Source: JBGUVL01 sp964370395
GTDB lineage: Bacteria; Bacillota_I; Bacilli_A; Erysipelotrichales; Erysipelotrichaceae
Reading direction: 5' to 3'
DNA length: 64,000 nt
Assembly: GCA_964370395.1 (NCBI GenBank)
Contig: CAYJIZ010000011.1
Coordinates: 20,856-84,855 of the forward strand
Numbering within the stretch: the stretch's first letter is position 1; every line of letters starts with the position of its first letter. This document shows positions 20,801-28,300 of the stretch, piece by piece. The notes under the pieces were generated by a model. It saw nothing but the letters and a program-made list of their open reading frames with translations, made no database searches and had not been told where the DNA came from. The position numbers were made by a program, and so were the translations under genes.

Positions 20801-21355
20801 GTTAACATCTTAGTATTGGATACAGAAGTTTACTCTAATACTGGAGGACAATCTTCAAAAGCATCACAAGCAGCAAGTATCGCTAAGTTTGCAGCTGGTG
20901 GAAAACCAACAGCGAAAAAAGACTTAGGACAAATTGCAATGGCTTATGGTCATGTATACGTTGCTAGTATCGCAATGGGTGCAAATAAAGTACAAACGAT
21001 CAAAGCGTTTAAAGAAGCGGAAAGTTATGATGGACCATCATTAATTATCGCGTACTCACCATGTGTGGAACACGGAATTAAAGGAGGGTTATCAAACCAC
21101 CAAAGAACACAAGCAGCAGCTGTGGAATGTGGATACATTAACTTATACCGTTATGACCCAAGAAATGAAAAACCTTTAACAATTGATAACAAAGAGCCAA
21201 ACTTTGATAAATTCCAAGACTTTATCTTAAATGAAACTCGTTATTCTCAATTACCAAAAATTAAAGGGGAAACAGCATACGAATTGTTTGAGAAAACAAA
21301 AATCGATGCACAAAAACGTTGGAGCAAACTTGTCAGCTTAAGCGAACAACAATAA
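17849..21355 (+). CDS. nifJ: Pyruvate:ferredoxin (flavodoxin) oxidoreductase
   Basis: 1,168 residues, the usual length for the single-chain enzyme. It oxidises pyruvate with CoA to acetyl-CoA and CO2, passing electrons to ferredoxin. ATG 17849 is chosen over TTG 17846 because AAGGAGGT ends eight bases before it. Visible features: YPITPSS with Thr31 near the N-terminus (pyruvate domain), two ferredoxin-type clusters (CIQCGFCSYVC from residue 689 and CVGCGLCVVEC from residue 745), and the TPP domain with CPGCGE at residue 814 and GDGWAFDIG plus NTGGQSS further on. The eight ferredoxin-type cysteines and the further CPGC pair are present, so the enzyme appears intact. It has its own promoter and terminator. 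With adhE it forms a pyruvate-to-ethanol route typical of strict anaerobes. Confidence 0.97.
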   Translation: MEKKFMSMDGNTAAAHSAYALTEIAGIYPITPSSPMAENVDAWSTQGRKNVFGQKVKVSEMQSEGGAAGAVHGALQGGTLATTFTASQGLLLMIPNIYKMSGELLPGVIHVAARALASRALNIFGDHEDVYACRQTGACMLSSHSVQEAMDLGGVAHLAAIKGSVPFLHFFDGFRTSHEVQKVEVLDYEFLKEQLDDEALERFRAAALNPHTNPITRGGAENDDIFFQGREAQNEHYNKIPDIVADYMKALSKHTGREYAPFTYYGDPEAENIIVAMGSVTECMKETIDTLLKRGEKIGMIKVHLYRPFSTKYLTAVLPKSVKRIAVLDRTKEMGAREPLYLDVLHALKGTGIEIIGGRYGMGSKDTTPQQIKAVYDELKKAEPKDEFTIGIVDDVTNLSLSEDVDFHVDSDYTSCLFWGLGSDGTVSANKNSIKIIGDNTDQYVQAYFAYDSKKAGGVTRSNLRFGKSPIRSTYYVNRADFISCSLDAYMFKYDLLRNLKEGGTFLLNTTFSKEEIINQMPNRMKVQLAKKHAKFYIIDATKIATEIGMGRRTNTILQSAFFALNEQIMPFTQALELMKTAAKKSYGKKGDEIVQLNYKAIDAGKEGLVEVAVDPSWAELAFNPIKSETGDDYFDQHVAVINRLEGNDMPVSAFTKYDLLDGSLRNNVSFKEKRTIAVEVPDWIPENCIQCGFCSYVCPHGTIRPFMLTQQEVADAPMSFETIQAMGKGCEDFQYRIQVSPDNCVGCGLCVVECPGKGGNKALFMADIKTKLDEAPLADYLYKETEPKLGFHAANAIKESQFMTPYFEVSGACPGCGETPYYKLISQLYGKDMMVANATGCSMIYSSSTPSSPFVNDENGEGVAWANSLFEDNAEYGYGMALAQTFKEAAILDIMEENLNDVEADLKEAFTKYIDAAGNREAQREVRDAIVAGVKASSNEKVKELLKYERDLVSKSIWIIGGDGWAFDIGYGGLDHVLANDLNVNILVLDTEVYSNTGGQSSKASQAASIAKFAAGGKPTAKKDLGQIAMAYGHVYVASIAMGANKVQTIKAFKEAESYDGPSLIIAYSPCVEHGIKGGLSNHQRTQAAAVECGYINLYRYDPRNEKPLTIDNKEPNFDKFQDFILNETRYSQLPKIKGETAYELFEKTKIDAQKRWSKLVSLSEQQ

Positions 21356-21362
21356 TCAACAG

Positions 21363-21389
21363 GCAGATGATGAAAATCATCTGCTTTTT
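21363..21389 (+). terminator. Intrinsic terminator of nifJ
   Basis: A perfect 9-bp stem GCAGATGAT / ATCATCTGC with a GAAA tetraloop, followed by five T. Confidence 0.9.
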
Positions 21390-21502
21390 GTTTGGTTAGG
21401 GTAATTGCGATTTGTAAAAAAGAGCAACTTCTTTATAAAGTATAACTAAAAAAGATAAAATGATTACACAAAAATGTAAAGTATAAAAAGGGTGTTTTGT
21501 AC

Positions 21503-21508
21503 TATAAT
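21503..21508 (+). promoter_or_regulatory. -10 box of the intergenic RNA
   Basis: A consensus TATAAT lies seven bases before a strong 5' hairpin at 21515-21542. The -35 region is not convincing. Confidence 0.45.
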
Positions 21509-21514
21509 GAGATT

Positions 21515-22012
21515 GACAAGGGAAAGCGGTTTCACGCTTGTCCATGATCACAAAAAAAACAACCTAGCAACGAATAGAAAAAGGGTGAACCGATCAGGAG
21601 AACCATTTTCATAGACGTGTGAGGTTTGAATAAAAGAGGAGAACAGATTCATTTTCGTGTTGTATCTCAATTTCAATAAAGAAATTTAGATAAATCCTTT
21701 AAATGCTCATCAGTTTAAAGGAAAGAATGTAGCAATCAAATTTTAGAGAAAACTTAGAGTAAGAGAAATATAGGAATAAAACGGGATTCCAATACATACT
21801 AAAGGGTAGGGTACGCTTTAGTAACAAAACGAACGTTTGAATTATCTTTCTATGGCAAACTACTAGATTTCATTATTGATGCATCGCTGATTGCACATTT
21901 CATTTAACAAAATACATTAACTACTGATGCAGGTGTAATGATGAAATCGTAATTAACAATTCAAATTATCGTAAAATAAAAGAGAAACCTGGACCTAGGT
22001 TTCTCTTTTATT
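21515..22012 (+). ncRNA. Candidate ~500-nt structured non-coding RNA between nifJ and adhE
   Basis: No open frame of useful length exists here. A TATAAT box precedes the region and a very strong terminator closes it. Several helices can be read directly: GACAAG / CTTGTC closing an inner GAAA / TTTC hairpin (21515-21542); AATTTC / GAAATT (21669-21686); CCTTTAAA / TTTAAAGG (21696-21721); TACTAAAG / CTTTAGTA with the loop GGTAGGGTACG (21797-21823); TTTGAATT (21836) pairing with AATTCAAA (21958), enclosing a long imperfect helix between 21866-21885 and 21926-21948. I do not recognise the class. The size suggests one of the large ornate bacterial RNAs such as ROOL; RNase P, tmRNA and 6S signatures were not found. 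Confidence 0.5.
21975..22012. terminator. Strong terminator of the intergenic RNA
   Basis: A 16-bp perfect stem (core AAAAGAGAAACCT / AGGTTTCTCTTTT) with the loop GGACCT. The A and T ends make it potentially bidirectional. It insulates adhE from upstream transcription. Confidence 0.85.
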
Positions 22013-22076
22013 ATGGTTCGAAAAAGAGGTAGAAAATACATGCGAAAAAGCAAAAAAAGAAGGAGTTGTTAACAAC

Positions 22077-22094
22077 TTGTAAATAATTTCACAA
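22077..22094. promoter_or_regulatory. Rex-like operator 1, upstream of the adhE promoter
   Basis: TTGTAAATAATTTCACAA matches 17 of 18 positions of the Firmicute Rex consensus TTGTGAAWWWWTTCACAA. It ends five bases before the -35 box. Rex is the NADH-sensing repressor of fermentation genes; no rex gene is in this window. Confidence 0.6.
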
Positions 22095-22099
22095 AATGC

Positions 22100-22128
22100 T
22101 TGCAACAAGATAATGACTATGGTAAAAT
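22100..22128 (+). promoter_or_regulatory. adhE promoter
   Basis: TTGCAA (22100-22105), a 17-bp spacer, TAAAAT (22123-22128). It is bracketed by two Rex-like sites. Confidence 0.7.
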
Positions 22129-22142
22129 TTCACTTGTAAGAC

Positions 22143-22160
22143 ATGTGAAACATTTCACAA
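22143..22160. promoter_or_regulatory. Rex-like operator 2, downstream of the adhE -10 box
   Basis: ATGTGAAACATTTCACAA matches 16 of 18 consensus positions and contains a perfect palindrome TGTGAAA-CA-TTTCACA. It lies between the transcription start and the ribosome binding site, so binding would block initiation or elongation. Confidence 0.65.
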
Positions 22161-22179
22161 GTTTAAATTAGGAGGACTT

Positions 22180-24789
22180 ATGGCAAAAGTAGAAGCGAAA
22201 GAAGTAAAGACTGAAATTACTCCAGCAGTTGCTGAAGTAAACAAACTTGTTGAACAAGGTTTAGTAGCATTAGAAGAATTTAGAAAACTAGACCAAGAAC
22301 AAGTAGACTACATTGTAGCAAAAGCAAGTGTTGCTGCATTAGACCAACATGGTGTATTAGCAGAAGCAGCAATTAGTGAAACTGGACGTGGAGTATTTGA
22401 AGACAAAGCGACTAAAAACTTATTTGCTTGTGAACACGTTGTAAACAACATGCGTCACACGAAAACATGTGGAGTTATCAGCCAAGATGACGAAGCTGGA
22501 ATCGTAGAAATCGCTGATCCAGTTGGAGTTGTTTGTGGAATCGTTCCAACAACAAACCCAACATCAACAGCAATCTTTAAATCATTAATTTGTTTAAAGA
22601 CGAGAAACCCAATTATTTTCTCATTCCACCCAAGTGCAGTAAACTGTTCTATCCAAGCAGCAAAAGTTGTATATGATGCAGCTGTAGCAGCAGGAGCACC
22701 AAAAAACTGTATTCAATGGATTGTGAAACCTTCAATGGAAGGAACTGCTGCATTAATGAACCACGATGGAATTTCAACAATTCTTGCAACTGGTGGTAAT
22801 GCAATGGTACGTGCTGCTTACTCATGTGGTAAACCAGCATTAGGAGTAGGAGCTGGAAACGTTCCTGCATACGTAGAAAAAACAGCTAACATCAAACAAG
22901 CGGCTCACGATATCATTATGTCAAAAGCATTCGATAACGGTATGATCTGTGCATCAGAACAAGCAGCGATTATTGATAAAGAAGTATATGTTGAAATGGT
23001 TGAAGAAATGAAAGGATACCACGCTTACTTTGCAAACGCAAAAGAAAAAGCGATGTTAGAAAAATTCATGTTCGAAGGTCGTCCAACAGTAAACCCTGAC
23101 TGTGTTGGTAAACCAGCTACTTGGATTGCTGAACAAGCAGGATTCAAAGTACCTGAAAGAACTAACATTATCTGTGTTGAATGTAAAGAAGTTGGAGAAA
23201 AAGAACCTTTAACAAAAGAAAAATTATCTCCAGTATTAGCAATCATCAAAGCTGAAAATACAGAAGACGGAATGAAAAAAGCAGAAGAAATGGTAGAATT
23301 CGTTGGTTTAGGTCACTCGGCTGCAATCCATACTTCTAGCGAAGAATTATCAATTGAATTTGGTAAACGCGTAAAAGCAATCCGTGTAATCTGGAACTCT
23401 CCTTCAACATTTGGAGGAATTGGTAATGTTTATAACTCATTCTTACCATCATTAACACTAGGATGTGGTTCTTATGGAAGAAACTCAGTTGGTAACAACG
23501 TAAGTGCTGTTAACTTGATTAACATCAAAAAAGTAGGGAGACGTAAAAACAATATGCAATGGTTTAAAATTCCTTCAAAAATCTACTTCGAGAGAGATTC
23601 AATTGAATACTTAACACAAATGAGAGAAATGAACCGTGTATTTATCGTTACAGATAGATCAATGGTAGACTTAGGTTTTGTTGATAAAGTAACAAAACAA
23701 TTAGGATTAAGAAGAAACAAAGTACAATACCAATTATTCTGTGATGTTGAACCAGATCCAGATATTACAACAGTACAAAGAGGTGTTGAAGTTATGCGTT
23801 CATTCGCACCAGATGTAATTATTGCATTAGGTGGAGGATCTAGTATGGATGCTGCTAAAGGTATGTGGTTATTCTACGAATACCCAGATGTAGACTTCAA
23901 TGACTTAAAACAAAAATTCATGGATATTAGAAAACGTGCATTCCGTTACCCAGAATTAGGTAAAAAAGCACAATTAGTTTGTATTCCTACAACTTCAGGA
24001 ACAGGATCAGAAGTAACTCCTTTCGCGGTAATCTCTGATAAAGCAAACAACAAAAAATACCCACTTGCTGATTACTCATTAACTCCAAGTGTAGCTATTA
24101 TTGACCCATCATTCACAATGAACTTACCTGCTTCTATTACCGCAGATACAGGTATGGACGTGTTAACACATGCAACAGAAGCATTAGTTGCGACTTTAGC
24201 AAGTGATTACACTGATGGTATGGCATTCCAAGCAATTAAAATGGTATTCGAATTCTTACCAAGAGCTGTAAAAGACGGTAAAAACGATCCAGTTGCGAGA
24301 GAAAAAATGCACAACGCATCTGCAATGGCTGGTATGGCATTCGCCAACGCATTCTTAGGAATGAACCACTCATTAGCACATAAAGTAGGAGCTGTTCACC
24401 ACGTACCTCATGGACGTGCTAACGCTATCTTCTTACCACACGTAATTCGTTACAATGGTACAAAACCTAACAAAACTGCTACTTGGCCAAAATACAACTA
24501 CTACAGAGCTGACCAATTGTATGCAGAATGTGCTAAAATGTTAGGATACAAATTCAAAACAGTTGAAGAAGGTGTAGAATGCTACGCTAAAGCTTGTGAT
24601 GAATTAGCAAAAGAATGTGGAATTAAAATGAATTTCGCTGACCAAGGAATTGATGAAAAAGCTTGGAACGATTCAATTAAAGAAATCGCTATGTTAGCAT
24701 ACGAAGACCAATGTTCTCCAGCTAACCCAAGATTACCATTAGTTGCTGATATGGAAGAAATTTTAAGAAACACATACAAAGGAAACTAA
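22180..24789 (+). CDS. adhE: Bifunctional acetaldehyde-CoA / alcohol dehydrogenase
   Basis: 869 residues, normal AdhE length. It reduces acetyl-CoA to acetaldehyde and then ethanol, regenerating NAD+. The N-terminal aldehyde dehydrogenase half carries the catalytic cysteine in GMICASEQ (Cys257). The C-terminal iron-dependent alcohol dehydrogenase half begins near FKIPSKIYFE and shows the nucleotide motif GGGSSMDAAK, GTGSEVTPF, and the metal-binding region MNHSLAHKVGAVHHVPHG. AGGAGG lies four bases before ATG. The promoter is flanked by two Rex-like operators, so expression should rise when the NADH/NAD+ ratio is high. AdhE usually assembles into helical spirosomes. The gene ends at its own terminator. 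Confidence 0.97.
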   Translation: MAKVEAKEVKTEITPAVAEVNKLVEQGLVALEEFRKLDQEQVDYIVAKASVAALDQHGVLAEAAISETGRGVFEDKATKNLFACEHVVNNMRHTKTCGVISQDDEAGIVEIADPVGVVCGIVPTTNPTSTAIFKSLICLKTRNPIIFSFHPSAVNCSIQAAKVVYDAAVAAGAPKNCIQWIVKPSMEGTAALMNHDGISTILATGGNAMVRAAYSCGKPALGVGAGNVPAYVEKTANIKQAAHDIIMSKAFDNGMICASEQAAIIDKEVYVEMVEEMKGYHAYFANAKEKAMLEKFMFEGRPTVNPDCVGKPATWIAEQAGFKVPERTNIICVECKEVGEKEPLTKEKLSPVLAIIKAENTEDGMKKAEEMVEFVGLGHSAAIHTSSEELSIEFGKRVKAIRVIWNSPSTFGGIGNVYNSFLPSLTLGCGSYGRNSVGNNVSAVNLINIKKVGRRKNNMQWFKIPSKIYFERDSIEYLTQMREMNRVFIVTDRSMVDLGFVDKVTKQLGLRRNKVQYQLFCDVEPDPDITTVQRGVEVMRSFAPDVIIALGGGSSMDAAKGMWLFYEYPDVDFNDLKQKFMDIRKRAFRYPELGKKAQLVCIPTTSGTGSEVTPFAVISDKANNKKYPLADYSLTPSVAIIDPSFTMNLPASITADTGMDVLTHATEALVATLASDYTDGMAFQAIKMVFEFLPRAVKDGKNDPVAREKMHNASAMAGMAFANAFLGMNHSLAHKVGAVHHVPHGRANAIFLPHVIRYNGTKPNKTATWPKYNYYRADQLYAECAKMLGYKFKTVEEGVECYAKACDELAKECGIKMNFADQGIDEKAWNDSIKEIAMLAYEDQCSPANPRLPLVADMEEILRNTYKGN

Positions 24790-24805
24790 TTTAAACTTGA
24801 TATTG

Positions 24806-24836
24806 AGAGGTTAATATAAATTAACCTCTTTTTTTG
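24806..24836 (+). terminator. Intrinsic terminator of adhE
   Basis: A perfect 10-bp stem AGAGGTTAAT / ATTAACCTCT with the loop ATAA, followed by seven T. Confidence 0.9.
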
Positions 24837-25206
24837 TGTATTTGAATATGATCGCAAAAAAGATGATTACTATTCAAAATACTTATATATTGCGCTAATA
24901 GGTATAAAATATACATAAATTGTATAATTCTTGTTTATTATTTTTAAGATTAACAATAAATTATATAACTAAACAGGATTCAGATTTGAAAATTGGTAGC
25001 TTTTATAAAGCTTCTTTTGTTTTTAGCTATCATTACATATGATGCGAAAAATAAAGGAAGTTTTAGTGATTTTACAAAAATACAGCTAAAAAGAGGAAAA
25101 AAGTCAACAATGGGAATTGTGGTTATATAATTTAATCGCTAAATTTGGTGTTAAAAAGTACAAAACAGCTACTTAAAAATATAAATACAGATATCATAAA
25201 ATAAAA
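24837..25206. other. Intergenic region, nothing convincing
   Basis: Very AT-rich. The only structure is a weak hairpin at 24998-25012 (AGCTTT, TAT, AAAGCT) followed by a T-rich stretch. No open frame with a ribosome binding site was seen. It may hold distant regulatory sequence for the next gene or the remains of a lost gene. Confidence 0.4.
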
Positions 25207-25235
25207 TATAGTATGTTCGTATGATAACGCTTACA
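25207..25235 (+). promoter_or_regulatory. -10 box and cre site of the GH36-like gene
   Basis: TATAGT (25207-25212) is followed ten bases later by TGATAACGCTTACA (25222-25235). The latter matches the CcpA cre consensus TGWAANCGNTNWCA at all but one position. Its place at the start of the transcript fits repression by CcpA when preferred sugars are present. Confidence 0.65.
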
Positions 25236-25257
25236 TAAAATAGTGAAAATTAAATAA

Positions 25258-25266
25258 GAAAGGAGG
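25258..25266 (+). promoter_or_regulatory. Upstream GAAAGGAGG (STAB-SD-like) in the leader
   Basis: A near-perfect Shine-Dalgarno lies 51 bases before the real start, which has its own AGAGGAG. It is followed by tiny frames only (ATG ACG TGA and GTG ACG TAA). The sequence equals the STAB-SD of Bacillus thuringiensis cry3A, where ribosome binding protects mRNA from 5' decay. Confidence 0.45.
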
Positions 25267-25317
25267 ATGACGTGACGTAAGAGTGAGCATACATCTTTTT
25301 TAGAGAGGAGAAATACA

Positions 25318-28300
25318 ATGAAAAAGATATGTGTATCTTTGATGACAATTGCGTTGATGCTTACATTGTTTCCGCAACAGGTAGGGTTGCAAAATGTGGA
25401 AGCAGCAGAAAACAATATTATCGTTACAACAAACAATAATAAACTTTCCATTGGTAATGAATACATGACTCGTGTTTTTGATTATACTGATAATAAATTA
25501 AAAACCGAAAGTATCACAAACAAACGTACAAGTGGTGATACGGTATTCACACCAGCTGTGGGAAGTGAAGAGTTTAAAATAAGAACAACAAGAACAGAAA
25601 CGCCTCCAGTTAGTGCACCAGCACTAGATCGAACTGGATGGAGTGCTGTAGGAAATAGTTACCAAAATGCGAGTGGGCCTTCTGATGGTCCTGCATCTAA
25701 CTTATTAGATGGAAACATCGATTCTATTTGGCATACGAATTATGGTGGAGGTACTGGTCCAGAAGCATATCCATACCACGTCTTAATTAACTTAAACAAA
25801 GTAGAAAAGTTTAAATCGTTCTCTTATACTCCTAGAAGACAAGGAGAAGATACAAATGGAAACATTTCTCAATTTGAATTGTATGTCGCAAATAGTGAAA
25901 CAGCTCTTGAAGCAGATGATCCACAATGGGTAAAAGCAGCAGAAGGTAAGTTTAACTACAATGGAATAAATCCTATTTATGTTAACTTAAACGAAGAAGC
26001 AACAGCAAACCAAGTGAAATTTGTTGCACTATCAGCAAAAAATGGAGCTAAATTTGCAGGTGGTGCAGAATTCAACTTACATGCTGAAAAAGTTGACCTT
26101 CCAAAAGACGAACGAGAGTTTGTAGCAAGTGAATTAACATTAAAAGAAAATGGAGTGAAGGTAGAAGATACAACTGCAACCATTAACGAAGTTGCAAAAA
26201 CAGGTAAGAAAGTTACCTTTGCTTATGAACCATTCACTTTCAAAGGAGTGACATATACAATTAATGAAGTTATCGTGATGTACACAAATGATCACTTCAT
26301 GCGTAAGTATTTAGAAATTAGTGTACCAAACGAACAAAAAGCAGATGCTGTCATTGACTATATTGATTTAGAATCATTAAAAGTAAATGCAAGTGATGCA
26401 ACTTGGACAGTACCTACAAATGCTGGTGGAATTGTAGAAATGAGCCAATTCAAAGCAAACTTAGGACAACCAGTATACATTCAAGGAATGTTCTTTGGAT
26501 GCGAATTCCCTGTAACAGATACGCAAATTGCTGATAATACTGCATACATGCGTTACTACACAGGAAAATCATTTGAACGTATGGGATTAGACAACCAATT
26601 AACAAGTGATAGTGATGTTGCGAAATACGTAACATGGCAAACAGTGGCGGGAGCAGCAAGAAGTACAGAAAACGAAGTAATCAAGGCTGATTTCTTTGAG
26701 TACATTCGTTCTATTGCCACACCTTCTGAATTTAGAACACAATACAACTCATGGTTTGATAATATGATGTTGATTAGTGATGAAAACATTTTGAATTCAT
26801 TTATTGAAGTGGATCGCGAATTGAATAAAGTAGAAACACGTCCATTGGATTCTTATGTTGTAGATGATGGATGGATTAACTATAACGATACTGGTATCGT
26901 AGATGCAAACCGTTCAGGTACAACTTTGAACCAAACAGGATTTTGGGAGTTTAACTCGAAGTTCCCTGAAGGATTGACACCATCCAGTGAATTAGTACAA
27001 AACTTTGGAAGTAACTTCGGTGTATGGGTTGGTCCAAGAGGTGGATATAACTTTTATGGAAGTTTAGCTAACATCTTAACAAAATCAGGAAAAGGTAGTA
27101 AAGCGGGAGGTTCTATTGACGTAGCTGACCGTACTTATATTAAAAACTTAACAAATATGTTTGTTGAGTGGCAACAAAAGTACCAAGTAAACTATTGGAA
27201 ATGGGATGGATTTGCAGATCGTGCACAACATGGAAACTTCCCTGCAAGCGATGGTGTACCTAGCTACAGCGTATCCAATCGTCATATGACTGGTGGATAT
27301 GAAAATATGTACCACGTTTCTGATTTATGGGAAGGGTGGATTGATTTATTTGAAGCAGTTAGACAAAGCGAAGACGAGTTAGGATTAGATAAATTATGGT
27401 TATCATTAACTTGTTATGTTAACCCTAGTCCTTGGTTCTTACAATGGGCAAACAGTGTATGGATTCAATGTACAGCTGACCAAGCAGATGCTGGTCCTAG
27501 TACTTCAAAAATGGATCGCCAATTAACATACCGTGATGCTTGTTACTATGACTTTATTAAAAAACATGAATTCCAATTCCCGTTATCTAACATCTATAAC
27601 CACGACCCTGTGTATGGTAAAGAAGGAACAGGAATGAACAAAAATACTGCGACTGACGAGCAATTCAAAAACTATTTGTACATGCAAGCAACTCGTGGAA
27701 CAGCATTCTGGGAATTGTATTACTCAGATAGCATTATGAGTGATGGCAAATACGAAGTAACAGGTGAATTCTTAGAATGGGCAGAAGAAAACTACCACAT
27801 GTTGAAAAATTCAATTATGATCGGTGGGCACCCTAACCAATCAACAGCGTTAGGTGGAGGAAGTGGACTTCCAAATGCGAATGAAGCATATGGATTCTCT
27901 TGTTTTGATGGAAGTGATGGAGTGTTATCATTACGTAATCCTTCTAACGCACCAAGAGACATTACGTTCACATTTGATCGTACTATCGGTGTACCAGAAG
28001 GAAAATCTTTGGATTACTACTTTGAACATGCGTACAAATTAACGGATGGAACACCAAATACTGGAACATTAGAATATGGAAAATCATATACATTTAGATT
28101 ACAACCAGATGAAGTACGTTTATTACGTATCTCTGAAACAAAAGATACAAAAGCACCAACTATCGTTAGAGCATTTAGCGATGGTGCGAAAAAAATTACT
28201 GTTAAGTTCGATGAAAAAGTAACAGGAGAGCAATTCAATGTGAAAGGTGCGATTGTACAAGATGTTGTGAAGAGTGCAGATGGTATCTCTTACCACATTA

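Noticed and set aside
20383..20808. 141-codon minus-strand frame inside nifJ
   Set aside because: Antisense shadow of the conserved TPP domain; no independent signals.
21515..22012. tmRNA, RNase P RNA or 6S RNA
   Set aside because: The hallmark sequences of these RNAs (for example GAGGAAAGTCC of RNase P) were not found; the class stays open.
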